Shown: one piece after another, positions 1 through 8,758 of the stretch | Layout: each line of letters begins with the position of its first letter | Position numbering within the stretch: the first letter of the stretch is position 1 | Virus record (IMG/VR): IMGVR_UViG_3300032116_000067 | Location: 1-64,000 of that record | From: a virus | Direction: 5' to 3' (one strand) | DNA: 64,000 nucleotides | The notes under the pieces: generated by a model | The model's database searches: none | What the model was told of the DNA's origin: nothing | What the model saw: the letters and a program-made list of their open reading frames with translations, nothing else | Program-made: the position numbers and the translations under genes

Positions 1-2728
1 CAGTAAACGTTGCAATGCCGCCCGTTGTACCGCTACCTGCCGTATTAAACATGTGATTGCCTTCCGATTGAGCATATGTTGTCGCCGAACCGTTTGATGT
101 ATATATTCCGTTTGTTCCGTCGTAATACATGTTTGATGCTAAATACAAATACTGACCTGTTGAGGCAATAAACGGAGATACACCCAGCTGCAAACTGGGA
201 GAAACGCCGCTCCATGAGCTTGGCGTGACGCCGATACCGACATGTCCAAACGCATTAACTCGCATCCGCTCAACGCCTCCATTAAAGAAAAACAGGTCAG
301 CCAAACCGGACGAGAAATTTGTTCCCGTCAGACCCATTCCCCACCTTGTGTGATCGTTAACCGACGACGCCCATGAAAAACCGATTGTACTAAATTCACC
401 AGTCGTGCTTCCGTTATAGTTTAGATTTATCCCCCCACCCGTTGCAGTTAAACTTGTTCTGTTTGGAGAGTAAACATGTAATCTGTTGACTGGGTTTGGG
501 TTTGCTATACCGACATTACCGGCGTTGAGAATCGACATGACCTCAACATCGCCAAAATTCGTGATTGCGAGGCGTTGATCATTTGTCGGTGATCCGGTGC
601 GAACGTTCTGAAATGAAAACGGTGCATCAACGTTACCGCCTTCGTATCTGCTTGAAACAAGTCGAAGACGCGGAGAATTTTTAGATGTTTGATCCCCCAG
701 CGTTGTCGGGGTGTTTCGTAAGTCGATGCCGTTGGTTGAGGTTGTAAATACATCGAGGCGTGTGACTGGGTTTGTAGTCCCGATGCCTACGTTGCCCGCA
801 TTAGTTAATGTTAATGTATTTACAGATGGCGCACCTCCTGTGCTACTACCATATCCTATAATAAAATTATTTTGTGTGTAGTGTGTCAAAAATGCATCAT
901 TTCCATTAAAACCAGTTCCATAAAAATAACCACCTATGGATTTCTGATGCACAATTCCGCTAACAGATTCTACTATTTGCAGTTTAGCGTTTATTGGAGA
1001 AGTAGTTCCTATTCCTACATTTCCAGCTTGAGTTATTCTCATTCTTTCAGAAGGATTTGCTCCTTCTGTATCAGCGTTAGTATAAAATCTCAGACTACCC
1101 ATGTAGGTATTGCCTTCATAGAAAGCACCTATTCTTGCTAGTTGAGCAGTAGAGGGGGTACTGTTACCAAAAGTAATTAAAGAACCATGAGTTCCACTAG
1201 ACATCGAGCCGTTGTACCCTATATGTAATACTCTTTGTACAGTATCTGTAGAAACTGGTACTATGCGTAGTGATGTTCCATCCGGGTTGGTTGTTCCAAT
1301 ACCTACATTACCACCACCTAAAACAGTAAATAAGTTTGTGTTAGTTCCACCGCTTGGTGTTCTCCATATACTAAACGCATCTTGCACGTATGTGAACCTA
1401 TCATAACCACCAAAGTCAAAATTCCAATTGGGAAGCGAATTAACCTGAGATGAGTTTACACTTATTAAAAATCCGTTATAGTTTCCACTAAGACCAGCAT
1501 TTGTAGCAAGCCTTGTCAGTCCTAAGTTATACCCCCGAAGGAACAGGTTTGTGTCTGCGCCATTGATACCAAAATATGCGCCCCCACTTACATCAAGCTT
1601 CGCGGCAGGAGTTGTAGTACCTATACCTACATTCCCTCCTGGAAGAGCATTTAAACCTCCTCCATCAGCTCTTGCAATTTTAACTATTGAATAACTCCCT
1701 ATTCCTACATATACTTGATCTGTATTATATCTTCCTACAAGAGTTCCGAAATCTGTAATAAGACCTGTTTCATTTTGTATTCTTATATTACCGACAACTT
1801 GTAATTTTTCAGCAGGAGAAATCGTACCTATACCAACATTACCGGCTGCGGTGATACGCATACGTTCACCTAATGAGGCACCATCATATGTTGAAAAAGC
1901 TAAATTACCAGTTGTAGCAGCAGTAACGCCTATTTGAGCATAACCTCCAGCACTATTTCCAAAAGCTATAGGGTTTGCACCATTTACACGCATTCTGCCA
2001 TTAACTACTAATAAGTCAGAAGGAGATGTATCCCCTATACCTACATTACCGGCAGATGTAATACGCATACGTTCAGTTAACGTAACGTTTGTTCCCGCTG
2101 TTCCAGATGGAGCAGTGTAAAACAAGTGTTCGCCACCAAAAAGGATAAACTGAGAAGCAGCGGCACTATTTGCATACTTCCACGCTCCGTTATAGTAGGT
2201 GTTCTGAGTAAGATACGTATTACCAACATCATAGCTAAGCAGACCATTACCTGCAGAACCTATAGACAAACTTTTGCCCAAAGTTGTAGCAAGCGGAACT
2301 ACACCAATTCCGACGTTTGTACCGTTATCAAAGATCTGAGAGTTCCCGAGTCCTGAAGTACTAGTAAATTTGGATATATAGTTGACAGCACCTGTACCCG
2401 CTACCTTAGCATCTAAGGCAGCTTGAAGATCTGTTTGGTTAAGTAATGTTCCAGTTATACCGCCCCATACAGTACCCACCGTAGGTGATACTTCTATGTA
2501 GGTAGTACCGCTCCAACGATAGATCTTATTACTATCTTGTGCTACATAGATCTTCCCCGCCTCCCCTGTAACAGGAAAGCCCGCGAGATTTGCGTACTCT
2601 AATACGTCATCTACATAAGAAGGAAGTTGAGTACTGGGTACTTTACCGTCTACCAGGTCTGCTTTTGAAGAAAGAGAAGCACCACTGTCCGATACTAAGT
2701 TGCCCGCTATAAGTGCTATGTTAGACAT
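1..2728 (-). CDS. Tail fibre protein, C-terminus beyond window edge
   Basis: Opens with ATG at 2728 and reads without a stop to the left edge, so about 909 residues are visible and the C-terminus is missing. After a short N-terminal head (MSNIALIAGNLVSD) and a segment resembling fibre attachment domains (YVAQDSNKIYRWSG), the chain becomes repeats with GNVGIG and ERMRITSAG units, the beta-helical shaft pattern of many Bacteroidota phage fibres. It lies 13 bp downstream of a second, paralogous fibre and shares with it the block FDNGT(N/S)VG(I/V)G. Bases 1-840 look GC-richer than 840-2100, suggesting mosaic exchange. Role by family: receptor binding at the tail tip. Confidence 0.85.
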   Translation of the reverse strand, partial: MSNIALIAGNLVSDSGASLSSKADLVDGKVPSTQLPSYVDDVLEYANLAGFPVTGEAGKIYVAQDSNKIYRWSGTTYIEVSPTVGTVWGGITGTLLNQTDLQAALDAKVAGTGAVNYISKFTSTSGLGNSQIFDNGTNVGIGVVPLATTLGKSLSIGSAGNGLLSYDVGNTYLTQNTYYNGAWKYANSAAASQFILFGGEHLFYTAPSGTAGTNVTLTERMRITSAGNVGIGDTSPSDLLVVNGRMRVNGANPIAFGNSAGGYAQIGVTAATTGNLAFSTYDGASLGERMRITAAGNVGIGTISPAEKLQVVGNIRIQNETGLITDFGTLVGRYNTDQVYVGIGSYSIVKIARADGGGLNALPGGNVGIGTTTPAAKLDVSGGAYFGINGADTNLFLRGYNLGLTRLATNAGLSGNYNGFLISVNSSQVNSLPNWNFDFGGYDRFTYVQDAFSIWRTPSGGTNTNLFTVLGGGNVGIGTTNPDGTSLRIVPVSTDTVQRVLHIGYNGSMSSGTHGSLITFGNSTPSTAQLARIGAFYEGNTYMGSLRFYTNADTEGANPSERMRITQAGNVGIGTTSPINAKLQIVESVSGIVHQKSIGGYFYGTGFNGNDAFLTHYTQNNFIIGYGSSTGGAPSVNTLTLTNAGNVGIGTTNPVTRLDVFTTSTNGIDLRNTPTTLGDQTSKNSPRLRLVSSRYEGGNVDAPFSFQNVRTGSPTNDQRLAITNFGDVEVMSILNAGNVGIANPNPVNRLHVYSPNRTSLTATGGGINLNYNGSTTGEFSTIGFSWASSVNDHTRWGMGLTGTNFSSGLADLFFFNGGVERMRVNAFGHVGIGVTPSSWSGVSPSLQLGVSPFIASTGQYLYLASNMYYDGTNGIYTSNGSATTYAQSEGNHMFNTAGSGTTGGIATFT

Positions 2729-2741
2729 ATATGATAAATGT

Positions 2742-5498
2742 TTATACTACAATTGCTAATGCTTTCCATCCGTTTGCGTTCGTATAGATCCAGAGACCTT
2801 CGTTTCCATCACTTTGATATACAACTAGTCCCACAGCTGGGCTAGTAATTGCTGCTCTTTGTGTTGCTGTCATCCGAGGCGGTAAGAAACCCTGGGTGGT
2901 AGATGTAATGTCAAGTTTTGCTGAAGCTACAGGCGATGCCGTTCCTATGCCGACATTGCCCGCTGATGTAATCGTCATTTTTCTCGTCATCGGACCACCA
3001 CTCACTCGCGTCCAAAAACTTAATGTACCAGCAGTGTTGTTTTCTGTACTATTTTCTTTGAGTCCGGCAATAGTCGCAAAATTGCTTACGCTTGTTCCGG
3101 CATTGTTTGTTCCACCGCCTAATGTTATTTGGGCACCCCTATCTATTGACTGAGCAGCGTTAGTATAAAATGCCGCATGCGCCTCTCCTGAACTTGGGTC
3201 TCTTACTACAGTCGTTCTGACATCTAGTCTTTCTGTAGGTGCTGTAGTACCTACACCCATATTACCGCTAGCATCTATCCTGACCCTCTCGGTAACATCA
3301 CTGGCTGAAAGCCTTGTACCAAACGTAAGAGCACTACTTGCGCTTCCTGTCCAAACACTAGATATTGTTGCAGCAGCTAAGCTAGAGTCTGCACCCATAG
3401 CATCAAGTCTTAATGTGGCTGCTATGTTATTTGTAACTCCATTGTTTGCTATATAGGTAGTAGTTCCAGAGGTGAGGGTATTGGTAGATACGTATGCTGT
3501 GGTGTTGTTGGAGACAACGTGAAGTTTTGCGCCGGGAGTCAATGTACCAATACCAACATTCCCCACTCCTCCAGAGTTAATGGTTATATTACCACTAACT
3601 CTTTCAAGAAGCATTGTGGAGTTGTTATTCCCGAGCTGAATATCGTAATCATTCGTGGATGTCAAGTAACCTCCAGACGTACCTAGTATTGTTTCAAAAG
3701 CAATGGTTGACCTATTTGCAAGTCTAAGCGTTTTGGTTGCGACAGTCGTGGTTCCAATACTTACGCCACCGCTTGTGGCAGCCAAGACACCTCCTGTGGT
3801 GTTGTATATAGCCCCCACCACCTGTAACCTATAATCGCCATAGTCTGTTGCTCCAGTGTTTATACCTACACGACCGTTAGCGAAGATGCGGAGACGTTCT
3901 GTTCCGTTGGTATAGAACGATTGAAAATATGCTCCACCACTTACGCCTGCCGCAATCCTCATTTCCGCTGTCCCATAATTAACGGACATAAACGCACGTT
4001 CCGCATAACTCGCTGCTGAAGGTCTAAATGATATTTTTGATGTCCCGTCTCCGCTATCGTCAATCGTAAATGTCGCAGAACTTGCACGAAGATGCAAAAT
4101 GGATGCAGGTGATGCCGTACCGATACCCACATCACCACTTGCAGTAATACGCATACGTTCAATAGCAGATGTAAAGAACCTTGCAGGTGTAGCTTCTGCG
4201 TTGTAAAAAAATGCATCATTGCCTGAGTTGATACCAACAAACAGACCATCAGCAGCTGTCGTTCCGCTGTTTGTATTCTGAAAAAACATGAACGCTTCAC
4301 CAGTACCCGTACTGCGGATGCGCGGATAGACGTTTGTAGAGCCAGCAATATCTAAGACGCTACCAGATACAGGGCTTGAAGTTCCTATAGCTACTAGTCC
4401 ACCAGCCAAGTTAATCAACACCGATCCACCGCCGCCAATATTGGTACCATAGCCGTCTGGGTCTATTACTACGCGGTCAGACGTATTCCGGCCAATTATC
4501 GAAAGGTTTGCGGTGTTTGCAGCATTTCGACTGGATAAATAATAAGCGTTAGACAGATTTATGTTTCCGATACTAACGTCCAATTTTGCCGTTGGACTTG
4601 AGGTTCCTACACCAACACTTGTACCGTTATCAAAGATCTGACTATCACCCACAGCAGAAGCTGAAGTGAATTTAGCCACTCTATTTACTGTACCACTAAT
4701 ACTAGTAGAGTTAGCTGGAGTGTATCCTAAGATAGTAGAAATACTAGCATTCTTCCAAAGATTAGTAGGACCATCTCTATAAAGAAAGTGTTTGTCACCA
4801 ACATCTGTGATTAAAACATTATGTAGTTCTTCAAGCTCATAACCGTTTTGAACCTTTACAAAAATTTCACCATTATTTTGTTGCACACGTGTAACAACAC
4901 CTATAAACACCGTATGAACTGGTGCAACAGGTTTATTAATAAGTCCGTATAACAATGTACCATTTGGACCTAACCAAACGGGATCACCTGCCACCGCACT
5001 ATTAGTATTTAAGCCACCTAGTAAACCTTCTGTCACTACAAACACTATATCATTTGTAGCTCCTCCGGTTACCAATAAACCAAGAGTTTTACTAGAAGTT
5101 GCTTCACTAGTATTAGATGCAGGACTAACTATCATGTTAGTTCCTGATTGACCGGTACTACCACTTACATAAACTGGAGTGCCCACTGTCATTGCGGACG
5201 CCAGTTTTACAAGATGTCTTACATTAGAAGTGTAGTTATCTATCCACTCTGCATTATAATTAGTGGCATCAATTTTTGCAAGTATTTGACCTGCTGTTCC
5301 ACCAGGAGGTAAACCAGCTGCGGCAGCTGCTGCACCTATATCAGAAAGCATTTGAGTTCCGGTGCGATACTTTACTACACCAGAATCAATTACTAAAAAC
5401 TTATCGGTATCTATAGTAGCATTAGCTACGTTATTCAGCGTAACTACGCCGTCAACTACTAAACCGGCTTTTGCTAGTATATCTGATAAGTGCCTCAT
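2742..5498 (-). CDS. Large repetitive tail fibre
   Basis: 918 residues. The N-terminal 260 residues carry a capping/adhesin-like region (MRHLSDILAKAGLVVDG; a segment with VRHLVKLASAMTVGTPVYVSG). The rest is a shaft of repeats with GDVGIGTASP, SVGVGTSSPTAKLDV and MGVGTTAPTERLDV. The C-terminus (LDITSTTQGFLPPRMTATQR ... GLWIYTNANGWKALAIVV) is the usual end of GNVGIGT fibres, without a visible intramolecular chaperone/peptidase S74 domain. It follows the 400-residue fibre by 8 bp and is part of the same late operon. Predicted role: host receptor recognition. Confidence 0.88.
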   Translation of the reverse strand: MRHLSDILAKAGLVVDGVVTLNNVANATIDTDKFLVIDSGVVKYRTGTQMLSDIGAAAAAAGLPPGGTAGQILAKIDATNYNAEWIDNYTSNVRHLVKLASAMTVGTPVYVSGSTGQSGTNMIVSPASNTSEATSSKTLGLLVTGGATNDIVFVVTEGLLGGLNTNSAVAGDPVWLGPNGTLLYGLINKPVAPVHTVFIGVVTRVQQNNGEIFVKVQNGYELEELHNVLITDVGDKHFLYRDGPTNLWKNASISTILGYTPANSTSISGTVNRVAKFTSASAVGDSQIFDNGTSVGVGTSSPTAKLDVSIGNINLSNAYYLSSRNAANTANLSIIGRNTSDRVVIDPDGYGTNIGGGGSVLINLAGGLVAIGTSSPVSGSVLDIAGSTNVYPRIRSTGTGEAFMFFQNTNSGTTAADGLFVGINSGNDAFFYNAEATPARFFTSAIERMRITASGDVGIGTASPASILHLRASSATFTIDDSGDGTSKISFRPSAASYAERAFMSVNYGTAEMRIAAGVSGGAYFQSFYTNGTERLRIFANGRVGINTGATDYGDYRLQVVGAIYNTTGGVLAATSGGVSIGTTTVATKTLRLANRSTIAFETILGTSGGYLTSTNDYDIQLGNNNSTMLLERVSGNITINSGGVGNVGIGTLTPGAKLHVVSNNTTAYVSTNTLTSGTTTYIANNGVTNNIAATLRLDAMGADSSLAAATISSVWTGSASSALTFGTRLSASDVTERVRIDASGNMGVGTTAPTERLDVRTTVVRDPSSGEAHAAFYTNAAQSIDRGAQITLGGGTNNAGTSVSNFATIAGLKENSTENNTAGTLSFWTRVSGGPMTRKMTITSAGNVGIGTASPVASAKLDITSTTQGFLPPRMTATQRAAITSPAVGLVVYQSDGNEGLWIYTNANGWKALAIVV

Positions 5499-5506
5499 TC
5501 AAATGA

Positions 5507-6709
5507 TTATTTTTTGATCACCACACGATATGCATTAGAAGCAGGAGCTATAGCAAAGCTTACTGTAACTACAGTGGTAGAAGTAAGTACTACATCTGTA
5601 ATCACTTCTTCAAAAGTTGCATTATCGTAGATGGCCACGATCACGTCCCGGGTATTGAGTCCGTGAGTGAGTGCAAAAGACGTATTAGTACCGTTACCTA
5701 CGTTGGCAGCATAACCACCTACGTTGGCATCCAGAAAAGTCTTAAGTTTGAGCGGGGTGACAAAACGCTCATCGTCTGTACCTGTGTTTACCTCGGTTTG
5801 GGTAGCAATCTCTGCAATACCGGTCCGGGTTTCTGTAGCGGTACGACCTGCCAAGGTAGCCGGAGTTACCGCCTTCTGTGTGTCAGTACCCGTATTCACC
5901 TCTGTCTGAGTGGCCAAGATAATCAGACCCAGAACAGTAGTAGTAGCCTGGTCGCGGTTGACTTCCAACTGGATCCAGTCCGAAGCCAGGGTTGTAGAAG
6001 CGTTAGCTACTTTAGCAACGATGACGTCACCCACGTTAAAAGCTACACCACCTACCGTTCCGGCAGTCGTTACGTACCAATAGTCACCGGCTTTAGTACC
6101 AGCCGTAGGAGAAGATCCTACTGGAAAAGCACCAGATGCGGCACTCCACCCTCCTTCCAGATTACCAAGACCACCGACAGCGTTGTCAATGTAGTTCTTG
6201 ATAGACAATGAAGTAGCCAGGGTCGTAGAACTAGATGATGCAAGGTCTGTTACAATTACTACTTCAGCAACGTTAGCCGTAACTCCCGTGGTGTTACCCA
6301 GGACAGTAAGACTTCCGATCTGCTGCAGCTTTGGTAAAGTAACCGCGTTGGCATTAATCTTAATCGTAGTTACCGCACTATCTGCTAGTTTGCCAGTCGT
6401 GATTCCTAAGTCTTTAACCCGTACCGTATCAACGTTGATCTCTATGGTAGCATTATCTACATTGACATCTAGGGTTACTGCTCCTCCGGTTCCGCCACCA
6501 GTTAGGCCCGCGCCAGCAATCACTTCTGTAATATCACCAGAGATGTTCACCCACTTAGTGCCATCCCAAAAGTAGATAGCAGCATCGGCCGTGTTGTAGT
6601 ATATCTGACCTGCAACCGGGCTTGACGGAGCGGATGCCAGATTTTGCAACGCTACGTTGAGTATCTGGTTTTTAGCCAGGTCAAGGTTAGTTAGAAACTT
6701 CTTAGCCAT
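5507..6709 (-). CDS. Tail fibre / adaptor protein
   Basis: 400 residues. The N-terminus MAKKFLTNLDLAKNQILN plus an IYFWDGTKWVNISG segment is a typical tail-fibre head-binding module of Bacteroidota phages. The middle has two copies of ATQTEVNTGTD(T/D), the repeat seen in T4-like and siphophage fibres. The last 65 residues (starting near NGTNTSFALTHGLNTRDVIV) form a small beta domain that also ends the next two genes. It probably links the tail to the large fibres encoded downstream; this role is inferred. Confidence 0.8.
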   Translation of the reverse strand: MAKKFLTNLDLAKNQILNVALQNLASAPSSPVAGQIYYNTADAAIYFWDGTKWVNISGDITEVIAGAGLTGGGTGGAVTLDVNVDNATIEINVDTVRVKDLGITTGKLADSAVTTIKINANAVTLPKLQQIGSLTVLGNTTGVTANVAEVVIVTDLASSSSTTLATSLSIKNYIDNAVGGLGNLEGGWSAASGAFPVGSSPTAGTKAGDYWYVTTAGTVGGVAFNVGDVIVAKVANASTTLASDWIQLEVNRDQATTTVLGLIILATQTEVNTGTDTQKAVTPATLAGRTATETRTGIAEIATQTEVNTGTDDERFVTPLKLKTFLDANVGGYAANVGNGTNTSFALTHGLNTRDVIVAIYDNATFEEVITDVVLTSTTVVTVSFAIAPASNAYRVVIKK

Positions 6710-6725
6710 AGGATTAGATTGATCT

Positions 6726-7262
6726 TTAGTTTATGTAGACTTTTCCGCTAAAAGCAGCAGAAAACGTTACTCTAAGTACTGTATCACTAACATGCTCTAC
6801 TTCTCCAATTACTTCCTGATCAGCACTATCTACAACACTTACCGAAGGAAACTTTCCCAGGTTATGCGTTATGTTCCACTGGCTGGCCGGAGTATCTTGA
6901 ACATGTATGTGAGAGAACTTGTAACTATCAAAAATAGTTGTGTTGTCTCGATAAGTAAGAGTTACAGTACGTTGGGTAGTGGTCTGGGTGACGTCAATAT
7001 TCATCACCGACCGGTTATACGCTTCCTGGATCTGCTGAAGTTGAGTAAGGGTAACCGAGATCTGGATCCACTGATTACCGTCCCATACAAAGAAAACATC
7101 AAGGTTTATATCAAATACCAACACACCCTCGTCACCAGAGTTATAGCTGGAAGCAAGAGCGGTTCGTTCAGCTGTAGTGACCGGATGAATCCGGGCATTG
7201 ATCAGCTTGTTAGTCGCTAGATCTATATCATGATAGTGAACTACTGATGTAGGAACAGACAT
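6726..7262 (-). CDS. Short tail-fibre/adaptor protein with shared C-terminal beta domain
   Basis: 178 residues. The N-terminal part repeats the fibre head motif (IDLATNKLINARIHPVT ... VFFVWDGNQWIQIS), matching the 400-residue protein downstream. The C-terminal about 65 residues (WNITHNLGKFPSVSVVD ... GKVYIN) match the end of the adjacent 207-residue protein. The start codon overlaps the stop of the upstream gene. It lies among tail genes and is likely a virion component; no enzymatic motif is visible. Confidence 0.7.
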   Translation of the reverse strand: MSVPTSVVHYHDIDLATNKLINARIHPVTTAERTALASSYNSGDEGVLVFDINLDVFFVWDGNQWIQISVTLTQLQQIQEAYNRSVMNIDVTQTTTQRTVTLTYRDNTTIFDSYKFSHIHVQDTPASQWNITHNLGKFPSVSVVDSADQEVIGEVEHVSDTVLRVTFSAAFSGKVYIN

Positions 7263-7885
7263 TAGGATAAATAGGCTTTACCGGCAACCGGTTGGTTAAA
7301 GTATACCTTAAGTAGATTACTGTCTATGATCTCTATGATACCAACAATATCGTTTCCGTTTTGGTCTTCAGTAAAGACATTTGGAACTTTACCCATACCA
7401 TGGTTGATCACCCAAGATGTTGACGGTGTAGCCTGGGTAAACACAAACGATCCAACATTCTGAGTAATAGTAACAGCTGGATTAAGATTAATCCGGGTAA
7501 GACACCCTCCGCTGTTTACCTCAATAATGTTCTGACTAGCGTTACCATAGGTAAGACCTACACCTGCTGTTTGCGGACCATGGGGTGTGCCGCTATTATA
7601 GTAACCCGGGCCCCAGGCATTCTGAGTCGTATCAAACTGTACCTGGTTATCATTGCGATAGTTCACCGGTACAAACGTGGTGTAATTCATGTTGGTCCGG
7701 CACAGAGCATCTTCATCTTCGTTACTCTGCCAGTCTACCAGTTGTTTTCTGATAAAAGCCAACTGATCATCTACCAAAGACTTTTTGCAGGTGTCAATAC
7801 CATAACGAAGTTTTCGCACGGTCCTGAAGACCGAGTCGGCATACTCCTTATAGTACTTGTCTTTTTTAGCCAGTAGTGTTCTCAT
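7262..7885 (-). CDS. Tail-associated protein with shared C-terminal beta domain
   Basis: The ATG at 7885 (MRTLLAKKDKYYKEY) is preferred over one at 7930, because it reduces the overlap with the zinc-ribbon gene from 65 to 20 bp. About 207 residues: a helical N-terminal half (VRKLRYGIDTCKKSLVDDQ), a linker, and the C-terminal module WVINHGMGKVPNVFTED ... GKAYLS that is duplicated in the next two genes. The arrangement suggests a small family of tail-tip proteins sharing a common docking domain. Precise role unknown. Confidence 0.65.
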   Translation of the reverse strand: MRTLLAKKDKYYKEYADSVFRTVRKLRYGIDTCKKSLVDDQLAFIRKQLVDWQSNEDEDALCRTNMNYTTFVPVNYRNDNQVQFDTTQNAWGPGYYNSGTPHGPQTAGVGLTYGNASQNIIEVNSGGCLTRINLNPAVTITQNVGSFVFTQATPSTSWVINHGMGKVPNVFTEDQNGNDIVGIIEIIDSNLLKVYFNQPVAGKAYLS

Positions 7886-8048
7886 CAGGATTGGATGAAT
7901 AGTATTGAGGTTTAGAAGACTGAGCTTCATCTACCAGTTTTTGCTCATAAAAAGCAATACAGTTGGTACAGATCTTGGCTCCGTTAGAAGCTGTTCTTAC
8001 TTGGCAGCCGCAGGTGATCTGGGCGTTACAATTCGGACAAGTGTTCAT
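7866..8048 (-). CDS. Small zinc-ribbon protein
   Basis: 60 residues with CPNC, CGC and CTNC cysteine clusters (MNTCPNCNAQITCGC ... ICTNCIAFYEQ) consistent with one bound zinc ion. Embedded between tail genes in the late operon and overlapping the next start by 20 bp, so translation is probably coupled. Function not recognised; it could be a small structural or assembly factor. Confidence 0.6.
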   Translation of the reverse strand: MNTCPNCNAQITCGCQVRTASNGAKICTNCIAFYEQKLVDEAQSSKPQYYSSNPDENTTG

Positions 8049-8069
8049 ACTATTTGGTTTTTAGGATAA

Positions 8070-8618
8070 TCAACATGCGCACTTAGCTGCATACTTGTTT
8101 AGCCTTTTCTGAGCGTAGAGTAGTAACTCCATACCGGCTTCCGGTTCATGGGCATACTCTACCTTAGCTTTGGCGGCATCAATAAAACCTTTGATCAGCT
8201 GAAGTTCTTCTAATTGCTCGCGTACATCAAAGTCAGGTTCACAAGCTCCCATCTCCAGTTCAGCCAAAAGGTTATTCCACTTATTAAGTGTCTGGACCAC
8301 ACGCAGATGATGGTACTCTACAAATACGTTGCTGTTAGGAGATACTGAATAGTTGATCTTGTAGATACCGTCGGGGATAATTTCTGAATAAGAACCGCAC
8401 CCGGACTGCTGCAAACCCAAAGAACATGCATTTAGTACCAGGTTAAAGTGTGGCAGTACATCTATGACCCGCGGCATATTAAAACCGGGAGGAGTAATGA
8501 GCAGTTTACCGCAGTCTACTGTAAGACCCTCAGCGTAAAAGCTGGTATCAAATAGGCGTAAAACCTTGATATTGTTAGTATCTGGCAGCTCTAAACTTAG
8601 CTGGTGTTTGCTGGCCAT
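8070..8618 (-). CDS. Putative virion protein, unknown function
   Basis: 182 residues. The N-terminal half is beta-rich (LSLELPDTNNIKVLRLFDTS ... ITPPGF), as in Ig-like or connector proteins. The C-terminal half is helical (LNKWNNLLAELEMGA ... LLLYAQKRLNKYAAKCAC), with several cysteines near the end. It follows the terminator of the 453-residue protein, so it probably begins a less abundant transcript or depends on read-through. Family not recognised; a tail or neck role is inferred from position. Confidence 0.6.
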   Translation of the reverse strand: MASKHQLSLELPDTNNIKVLRLFDTSFYAEGLTVDCGKLLITPPGFNMPRVIDVLPHFNLVLNACSLGLQQSGCGSYSEIIPDGIYKINYSVSPNSNVFVEYHHLRVVQTLNKWNNLLAELEMGACEPDFDVREQLEELQLIKGFIDAAKAKVEYAHEPEAGMELLLYAQKRLNKYAAKCAC

Positions 8619-8700
8619 AGGGTATAAACTTTATGAAGTTAGATGCGGATTGGATGTACAGGTTCTCAATAATAATATACTGATTTTTCAGCAGTTCTCC

Positions 8701-8740
8701 AAAAAACAAAAGGGAGCAAGACCGTAGTCTCACTCCCTTT
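8701..8740 (-). terminator. Rho-independent terminator after the major tail protein
   Basis: On the minus strand CTCCCTTT/AAAGGGAG-type arms (8733-8740 with 8709-8716) flank a 16-nt loop and are followed by a T-rich tract (plus-strand A-run at 8701-8710). It sits 19 bp past the stop of the 453-residue gene and probably limits downstream expression relative to that abundant product. Confidence 0.75.
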
Positions 8741-8758
8741 AAGGTTAGCAATAATGGA

